Source of the DNA: Macrotis lagotis
Lineage: Eukaryota; Chordata; Mammalia; Peramelemorphia; Peramelidae
NCBI RefSeq assembly: GCF_037893015.1
Contig: NC_133665.1
Coordinates: 197,276,331-197,340,330, forward strand
Reading direction: 5' to 3'
Length of the DNA stretch: 64,000 nt
A program made the position numbers and the translations under genes. Of this stretch, positions 55,870 to 64,000 are shown one piece after another (positions within the stretch are counted from its first letter, which is position 1; the number at the start of each line of letters is the position of its first letter). The notes under the pieces are model-generated. The model had not been told where the DNA came from, did not search any database, and was given only the letters and a program-made list of their open reading frames with translations.

Positions 55870-56420
55870 TTGGTCTAATTGTATTTTGAAGGACAGGAAG
55901 CATGTTATTATATTTTTATTCTATTCTATTTAACATTCTGTGGCTCATTGAACAGCTGAAGCACCATACGACTGCTTTTGTAATTGAATGAAAATGTTAG
56001 GGTGTAAATGTGCCTTCTATAGATTCATTGAAACCTTCTCCCAGGACAGTGAAACCTTCTTCTAGGACTGTCCTTTGGTAGAATGGATAGTGGGGATGAC
56101 AGGCATTTCATCCTGTACCCACCTCATCCTGTTTTGCTCGATATGTATATTTAGAAAGTTGTTCATTGCATGAACTTGGAAATTAGGATTGGCCTATATA
56201 GCCATACCAGTGGCACCGATAGGCTGAAAAGTAGGTCATAGCTTGGGCATAGTTCCCAATTGCTCAACACAGAATGAGTAAATTCACAATTTCTCAAACA
56301 ATGCATCAATGGTCCAATTTCCTACCATCCTTTCCCGTATTTGTCATTTTCTCCTTCTTTCCTATTAGCCATTCCATAAGAAAATCATAGCACCTCAGAA
56401 TAGTTCCAAACTGCATTTCT
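55870..56420. other. No recognisable feature
   Basis: AT-rich unique-looking sequence with no supported repeat or frame. Confidence 0.45.
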
Positions 56421-56640
56421 CCCATCAAAAGTGTTGTAGGACATTTAAAAAATATTTAAATAGATTGTAATGATAATCTCATCTGAAAATTGTTTATATC
56501 TATTGATCATTGATCAATTGGGAAATGGCTCTAATGTTTTATAAATTTGACTCAGTTCTCAATGTCTGAGAAATGAAGTCTTTATCAGAAAAACTTGTTT
56601 CAATTTTTCCCATAGTTATTGCTAGCTGTATTCCCTTCCA
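56420..56640 (-). mobile_element. Degenerate L1 fragment, antisense
   Basis: On the plus strand it has 'tctcatctgaaaattgttta', 'gatcaattgggaaatggct' and 'gaagtctttatcagaaaaac', which are L1 ORF2-region words in antisense. Confidence 0.55.
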
Positions 56641-56699
56641 TCCTGTTCCCCCTCCCCCATTTGTTCTACTTTATCTGACTTTTCACCATGTCCCTCCTC

Positions 56700-59530
56700 A
56701 AAAGTATTACATAGAGAGGGACATCGAGATGTAATGACTTGAGAAATCAATGACCAGCTAATCACATATCCAATAAATTGCTGGTAGAATTTTCTTTTCA
56801 AAGTTCAGCACTGGAGGAGACTAATTTTTGTAGCCTAACAATATAGGATCCTTCTGTGTACTCTCTTTTTTCCCATTTAGTTTTCCCACCAGGAAACAAA
56901 ACTATGGACTGTTGTGGCTAAATATTTTTCTACCTACCTTAAGTTCAAAGGTAGTATATTGAAGCACTTGCTTTGCTAGTTTTAGGGATGGGCTGCATTT
57001 ATTTATAAACTTATTTTTTTGTTTGTTCACATCTTTATTCCTTAGTTTTTCTAGTCACATATAAAGATAATTTCCAAAGTATGTTATTTAATCATTTTTT
57101 TCAATTACATGAAAAGAAAAGCTTTAATATTCATTTATGTAAGATTTTTGAGTGGTACATTTTTCTTGCTCCCTTTTCTACCCCCTCCCCTTAAAGCAAG
57201 TTATAAAATTTATATATCTTTAACTATGTTAAAGTTATTTCCATATAAGTTGTTGTGAAAGAATCAGAACAAAAGGTAAATTACACAAGAAGAAATATAA
57301 TATAAAACATCAGGCCTGCATCAGAGTCCTTTACTCTTAATCATTCATACTTTGTTTTTGCTATGATCTTCATCCTCAAGGATTCACTGAGATGAAGCCT
57401 GAACCTTTCCACCCAAAATGCTGGGGGCTACATATAAATCCCTGAATGGACACCTTTGGTGATCAGGAGAGAGATGAGAGTTGTCCTGGGGATGCCATTT
57501 TAGAGTGAAAAGCAAGGTATGATAGTTATTTTTTTTGGATAAAAATGAACATGTGGGAAGATTTGAAACAGGGTTATTGAAAGAAAAAGATTTGAAGACA
57601 GTAGAAGGGCCAAATCAAAAGCAATTGCAGAATTACAGAGGAGAGATGACCACTACTAGGTCAGGGTCTAATAGAGGTGTTATAAAAAGGAAAAGACCTA
57701 TTTGTACAAAAATATTTGTAGCAGTTCTTGTAGTGGTGGCTAATATATGGGTTAGGCTAGAGCCATGCCCATGCATTGGGTGAATGACTGAACAAATAGC
57801 AGTGAATGTAATGGAATGTTATGGTATTAGAAATGACAAGCAGAAGATGATTTCAGGAAGACCTGGAGAGATTTAAAATGATAGAAATCTGAGTGAGCAG
57901 ACTTAGGATAACATGGTAAATAGTAAGAGCAATATTGTACAATGATGAACTTGGAGGGACTTACATAGTTTCTACAAGACTACATCCTATCTGCTGGTTT
58001 GGGTTTCCTATTTCAAACTCTTTCTGAAGTTGAATTTACATAGCTCATTAGTCTACAGAGTTCCTTCAGCATGTTCTTACCTTTTTATTCCTTCATAGCA
58101 CTGATGGTTGCCCCACAAGTGACTACTATCTGATAATTTCCATTCAGTTCTTCCAAAATATCTAATGGATTTGCTCCTTTTTCATTTGGTAGCACAGGGT
58201 ATGCTCACATTCTAAGTTAGACCAAGCCTTTGGAATCAAACTATTTGGGTCTGAATCTTGTGCATTCTACGAGGACTAGGTGGACTTGTAATATACATTC
58301 TCTATATCCCATGACCCACTGATGTCCAATTTTCCAATTATGAGAAATGATGGAAGGGAAGCAGTGAGTTCCTGAGTAGAGTGGGATATAAGACCCAGGC
58401 ATCCTAAGAGAAAGCATTGAACCTTGTGGTGAGGAGCTTAAGGGAGAGAAGGGACCAGGTCTCTAGTTTGAAGAGTCCTTGGTTTGGTGTTAGGGAGAAT
58501 TTGAAAGAGATACTTGAGAGAGAGAGAGAATACCTCTGGATGAGGAAGAAACCTAAGAAGCCATGGTTTTCAGGGCTAGTTCATATGAGGAACCCATCCA
58601 TGATGGATGGTAATCATTCTGATGAAGATGTCCATGCTTTAGAGGCCTTCAAGCTGAGTATGAGCAATAAGATAGGAGAAGCCCCCATTCTATGATGGGG
58701 GCCTGCTTTAAGACCATAATTGCTGTAGTAAACTGTTGTGGATCCTAGGGACCCAATGGCTAGTCCTCTAAGTTTAGACTCAGAACTCCTGAATACAGAC
58801 TTAGAAACTGAGTGACTCTCAGTGACTTGAATGCTGCTTGCCTCAATGTAGTAAAATGAATCATAAAAGCAATGTTTTCACAGATTTTATGAGATGCTAA
58901 TGTTAATGGACCAGAGTCTGTCATATAGGAGCTTTTAGAAATGCTTTTTCCCTTCCATATTCCTTTGACTCTTGTTTAGGCCCCTTGTCTGTAACTGAGT
59001 TGAATTTTTAGAAGAATATTTACAGAGGTAAATATTGAACAGGTAAAGAGTCACTGGAGTAAAATTGAAAAGAAATCAAGGAGCTCCATGAGGATGTACC
59101 ATTTAATGATTAGGTAAAAGCACCTTTGACATTGAGTCTTGAGTGAAGGACAGTGACAGTTATTTTTATGTGGTTAGATAGGTTGTCATTTGGAGGAGGG
59201 TTTGGCAGAGTTTGAACCTAAAAGACAAAAGAGGAACAATAAAAATAGGCCACCTGCAATGAGTGAAGGTTTATGAAATAAAAAAACCCACTAAAATATT
59301 ATTGCTTTCTTTTAGGAGGATGGGCTGCCTCAGGATGAATAGTTGATTCTTCCTCACAAGAAAACTTTTATGGAAAGATAATCACTAGTCTGTCTTATGT
59401 CACTGGGTTGTCAGTTATTGGTTGGGCTAAAGGAACACTGAGGGCTCTTTGAATTCTAACTGTTGATGACATCTTGGTTTCCTAGGTCACCAACTTTCTC
59501 AAACAAGAAGATGGGCCTGTTTAGGTCTTT
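56700..59530 (+). repeat. Tandem-unit copy U9
   Basis: A partial block K (56,700-57,080), an antisense L1 3' end (57,080-57,420), the sense L1 tail (57,690-57,900), block M (58,380-58,960) and block N (59,300-59,420) follow in the standard order. Block N has the intact EDGLPQDE-stop frame at 59,316-59,342, immediately after a TTTTAG acceptor-like end. Its M-N end matches U2 closely. Confidence 0.75.
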
Positions 59531-60475
59531 CACTCTAATCTGAAGGGGAGACATGGTCTCGTGATTAAACCCAGTATAACATTATCAGAGACTTATGAAA
59601 CTTCCAAGTCTTTACTCTCCCAATCACTTTACCTTAATCTTTGTGCCTTTTTTGCTTCAAAGGAACATAAAATGAAAAGATAGAAGTTGGGCTTTTGCCA
59701 TTCATTAGGCTAGAATTCCCACCAGTCCACTATTATGGTTTATCAATATTGAACTGGGAGCAATGCTGAAGCCCACACGTGAGTTTTGGAACAGCAGAAA
59801 TGGGGAAAGTATTAAGTACTGTACTTTCTCTGGGAGAAAAAAATGGTGATGGGTCAGCATTAGAAAAAAAGCAGACGGGGAGAAATAAGGAATGTAGTAG
59901 AATGAGCTCAGGGAACCAGAGTGGATTTATTAGAGATGAATGGAGAGTCTCAAAATGAAACAGGTACAAGGGAACAATGGGGAGTTGAAGGGACAAAGAG
60001 ACCTGATGCCCTGAGAACTGTAGTACCAGGTGATCCCATCCAATGAATTGCTGCTAGGAGTATTTTCTTTTCAAAAACTAAATACTGGAGGAGCCTAATG
60101 TTTATAATTCAAATGTATAAGAATTTTCAAAGATTTCTCTGTCATATAATTATTTTTTCCACTCTCTAATCCAGGCACAAACTATGAACTAATGTTAAAA
60201 TGGGCCACCTGCAAAGAGTAGAAGAAAATGAGGTTAAAAAAAGGAGACTCAAAAATTATTCCTTTCCTGGATTAGGATGATCTGCCTCAGGATACGTAGT
60301 TGAGTCCTCATCACTAGCAAACTTTACCCAAAGTGAAACAACTACTTGTTTGTATTGCAGGACTAGGTTTTTAGTTCTTGGTTGGACTAAAGGAGCATTT
60401 GGTCTCCTCAAATTTGTAATTCTATGATGCCTTGGTATCCTATGTCACCATAGTTGCTGTTGAGATCCTTTGCTG
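59531..60475 (+). repeat. Tandem-unit copy U10, short form
   Basis: K joins N directly as in U3. U9-U10 therefore repeats the order U2-U3, which supports duplication of multi-unit blocks. The block N frame reads DDLPQDT-stop near 60,275-60,296. Confidence 0.7.
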
Positions 60476-63235
60476 TCATCCGAAGGGGAGACATGCTCTC
60501 CTGTTGGAATCCTCTATAACATATTGGAGATTTTATACCATTTTGAGTCTTTTTTCTTACAATCCCTTTAACATACTCATTGCTACTCTGCTTTGTTTCA
60601 AATGCACATGTAATGACAGAAGAAAGTTGAGCTTCTGCCCTTCACTGGGCTGAAACCTGATGACCTGAGAAGTGAAGGAGCAGCAGATCACATGCTGGTA
60701 GGATGATTTTCTTTTCAAAGTTCAACACTGAAGGAGACCAAGTTTTATATCTGAACAGTATAAGACTCTTAGGTTTACCCACTTCCAATTATTTTTCCCA
60801 CCTTATCTACTCCAGCTAAAAACCATGAAGCTCTATAAACAAATTAATTCTATTTAGGTTCCATTTAAATGTACTAGGTTACAGAAGCTCATTTTCTAGG
60901 CTCAACTTTTAGGAATGGGCTTCATAATTGTATACTTATTTTTTCTGCTTGTTTGTTCGTAACTTTATTTTTCCAAGTATGTATAGACATAATTTTAAAC
61001 ATTTATTTTACAATGTTTTTCTAATTACATTCAAAGTAAAATTTTAATAATCATTTTGTAATATTTTTGAGTTCACAATTTTCTCTCTATCTCCCTTCTC
61101 TTTTACTCTCCTTTACAGCAAAAATATAAATTGTATATGAATAATTAAAGTTATTACTGAATAAGTTGTGCTCTTAAATAAGAGTCAGAATAAAAGAGAA
61201 GATAACATCATGAGAAGAAAAATAATATAAAACCTATAACAACTTTTAAATTGTGAAGGTAGCATGCTTTGATCTGCATGGAGATTCCATCTTTCTCTGG
61301 ATGTGGATGACATCACAAGTCTTTTAGAATTGCCTTTGCTTACTGCATTCATCAGAAGAGTTTAGTTTAACTAAGTTGATATTTACAGAGTGTTGTTATT
61401 GCTGTGTACAATATTGTCCTGTTTCTAGCAGTTCTTGTGTTGGTGGCTGATGTTTGGTTCTTAAAGGCATGCCCATCAATTGGGGGAATGGTTGAATAAA
61501 AAAGTGACATTTGAATATCATAGAATATTTTAGTATTAGCTATGACATGCAGAAGGTGATTTCAGGAAAACCTGGAGACTTTTAAAGTGAAGGAAATTTG
61601 CGTGAGCAAAACCAGAGGAACATTGCCATCCTTAAGAACAATAACATATGATGATTCTCTGGAAGTGACTTACCTGCTTTTTACCCATTTTACCATTTTT
61701 TAAATCTGCTGCTTAGGGTTTCCCATTTCCAAATCTTCATGAGTTTGAATTTACATGGCTTATTAGCCTACTAAGTTCCTTCAGCATAGTCTTATCTCAG
61801 TCTTCCTTCATAGATAGCACTTATGTTTACCCAGCAAGTTACTATTTTCTCCTCCTTCCCTTTCAATTCGGCCATAAAGTCTATTGGAATTGCTCCTTTA
61901 TTATTCAGTAGCACAGGGCATATTTCACATTCCAGTTAAGAACATGACTAGGGAACAGAATGGTTTGGTTCTGCATCTTTTGTGTTCTAAGGGATCCAGA
62001 TGGACTTATCCTATGATCCAGTGGTGTCAAGTTTTCCAATTATGAGAAATGGCGGAAGGGAAGCAGCGGGATTCTGAGTATAGGAGGATTTAAGACTAAG
62101 ACTTCCTAAGAGAGAACATTGAACTAGGAGGTGAGGGGTTTAAGGAAGAGAAGGAACCAGGCCTGTACTTTGCTGAAATCTTGGTTTGTTGTTACCTTTG
62201 GTAGGGAGAGGTTCAAAGAGGATAGATACTTGAGAGAGAGAATACCTCTGGATGAGGAAGAAACCTAATAAGCCATGGTTTCAGGGCTAATTCATAAGAG
62301 GATACTATTCATGACAATCCTTCTGAGGAAGATCTAGATGCTTTAAAGGGTTTCAAACTCAGGATGAGTTAACGAGATATGACAGGCCCCAAATTTGATG
62401 ATATTCATAGGGCTTGGTTTAGGAGCATAATTTCTGGAATAAGCTATTTCGGATGCTCAGGTCCCAGTGGCTAGAACTTTGGGTTTAGACAACTCTTGAA
62501 AACAGATTTAGATACCAAGTGACCCTGAGCAACTGACTAAAATGCAACTGGCCTCCAATTTTTCCATTGTAAAATGAAACATCAAAACCCTACTTTCACA
62601 TATTTTATGAGATGCAAAATTTAAAATACCAGAGTCTACTATATAGCAACTTAGTGAAATGCTTATTCTTTTCCATGTTCCTTTGCCCCTTGATATTCAA
62701 ACCCCTTTCATGTTATTGGGTTGAAATTTTAGATGAATATTTAGAAAAGGTAAAGACTAGCAGGAGGAGGAAAATTGAAAAGAAATTGAGGAGGTCCATG
62801 AGGATGTATTATTTAATGGGTAGGTGAAAGAACCTTTGACATGGAATCTTGAATGAAGAACCAGGAGAAGAGATGACAGTTACTTTTATGTGGTTAGAGA
62901 AGCTGTCATTTGGAGGAGTGTTTGACACATTTTGAAGCAATGGACAAAAGAGGAACATTACAAATAGGCAACCTGCAATGAGTAAAAGGTTATGAAATAA
63001 AAAAAAATACTCAAAAATTATTCCTTTCCTTTAGGAGGATGGTCTGCCTCAGGATGAATCGCTGATTCCTCTTCACTAAACTAAGGTGGAAAAAACTACT
63101 TGTTTGTATTATAGGACTCAGTTTTTAGTCATTGGTTGGACTAAAGGAACATTAGGTGTCCTCAATTTTTTTATTTCATGATGCTTTGGTAGCCTATGTC
63201 ACCATAGGTGCTGTTGAGGTCCTTTCATGTCATCT
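60476..63235 (+). repeat. Tandem-unit copy U11
   Basis: It holds a K block, an antisense L1 3' end (61,020-61,420), the sense tail (61,430-61,660), block M (62,080-62,640) and block N (63,020-63,150). It is very similar to U1. In block N the stop has changed to TCG, so the frame continues EDGLPQDES and a few codons more to TAA. Confidence 0.75.
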
Positions 63236-64000
63236 GATGGGGACACATGCTCTCCTGTTGTAACCCTATATCACATAGGGAAGATTTTATACAATTTTGA
63301 GTCTTTTTTTCTTCCATTCCCTTTAATTTAGTCATTCCTACTCTTCTTTGACTCAAAGGTATATACAGTGAAAGAAGGAAGTTGAGCTTCTGCCCTTCAG
63401 AAGGACCCGCAGATCACATATCCAATGAATTGCTGGTAGGATGATTTTATTTTCAAAGTTATACACTGGAAGAGACTAAGTTTTATATCTGAACAGTAAA
63501 AGACTCTTCAGTCCAATTACATGCAAAGGAACATTTTAATAATCATTTTGTAAGATTTTTGAGTCCACTGTTTTCTTCCTCCCTCCTCTCTTACTCTCCT
63601 TTACAGCAAAAATATTTTACATGTAAATAATTAATTTAAACTTATTCCCAAAAAAAGTTATATTATGAAAGAAGAATCAGAACAAAAGGGAAGATAACAC
63701 CATGACAAAAAATAATATGAAGCATACAACAAGTTTTTTAAATTTAAATTTATTTTTATTAAAGATATTATTTGAGTTTTACATTTTTCCCCCAGTCTTG
63801 CTTCCCTCCCCCCTCCCCCCCCCCACCGAATGCACTCTGTCAGTCTTTACTTTGTTTGCATGTTGTACCTTGATCCAAATTGGGTGTGATGAGAGAGAAA
63901 TCATATCCTGAAAGAGTAGTCTAAGAGGTAACAAGATCAGACAATAAACTATCTGTTTTTTTTTTCTAAATTAAAGGGAATAGTCCTTGCACTTTGTTCA
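63236..64000 (+). repeat. Tandem-unit copy U12, cut by the window end
   Basis: Block K is nearly identical in layout to the start of U2 (3,891-4,380), including 'agaaggacccgcagatcaca'. An antisense L1 3' end follows (63,520-63,735). A second-type L1 3' end is inserted into it. Confidence 0.72.
63735..64000 (-). mobile_element. L1 3' end, second type, antisense, runs off the window
   Basis: The plus strand shows 'ttatttttattaaagatatt', a C-rich tract and 'tgcactctgtcagtctttac'. It interrupts the first-type L1 3'UTR of U12, so it is the younger of the two. Confidence 0.72.

Overview
The window looks like non-coding, repeat-dense DNA from a metatherian (marsupial) mammal. I infer this from several repeat types. 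tRNA-derived SINEs about 150 bp long recur, and most have visible target-site duplications. There are many 3' ends of marsupial-type L1, CORE-SINE (MIR/THER1-like) copies, and two ORF1-only LINEs of HAL1 type. One provirus pairs a betaretrovirus-like pol with a gammaretrovirus-type env, a combination known from type-D viruses and possum TvERV-like elements. An Australian lineage is plausible but unproven. I found no intact host protein-coding gene and no RNA gene.

Layout. (1) A family of degenerate tandem units (here U1-U12, about 3-4 kb, or about 0.9 kb in a short form) fills 1-13,470, 20,120-25,050, 48,850-51,600 and 56,700-64,000. Each unit carries the same ordered landmarks: block K, an antisense L1 3' end, a sense L1 ORF2 tail, block M and block N. 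(2) A module P recurs at 14,150-15,780, 16,850-19,620, 28,400-30,540 and, in part, at 51,600-52,190. The third copy is swollen by a minisatellite of about 0.8 kb with a 12-bp period. (3) A module R of about 3 kb recurs at 30,540-33,800 and 40,850-43,400. The two ends of the window are paralogous: 1-4,300 matches 60,600-63,700, which implies a higher-order duplication with a period near 60 kb.

Insertions on this framework. A defective provirus (6,560-11,345, minus strand) has two LTRs, a 6-bp target duplication, a tRNA-Lys1,2-like primer site, a broken gag, pol with two large deletions, and env broken by one frameshift. Its LTRs differ at only about six positions, so it is far younger than the duplications. 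Three further LTR-like segments occur, at 5,678-6,082, 41,303-41,753 and 50,181-50,626. Two HAL1-like LINEs lie in opposite orientation (25,050-28,361 minus; 45,103-47,830 plus), each with three SINE-like modules in its 3' half. Fragments of an older non-LTR retrotransposon lie at 44,090-44,530 (minus) and 55,000-55,760 (plus).

Possible host gene family. Blocks K, N and P hold short stretches with splice-like borders on the plus strand that recur across copies, including a conserved eight-codon peptide followed by a stop in block N. Nearly all SINEs and L1 3' ends lie on the minus strand, as expected if the host transcription unit runs on the plus strand. I do not recognise the family and treat it as a hypothesis.
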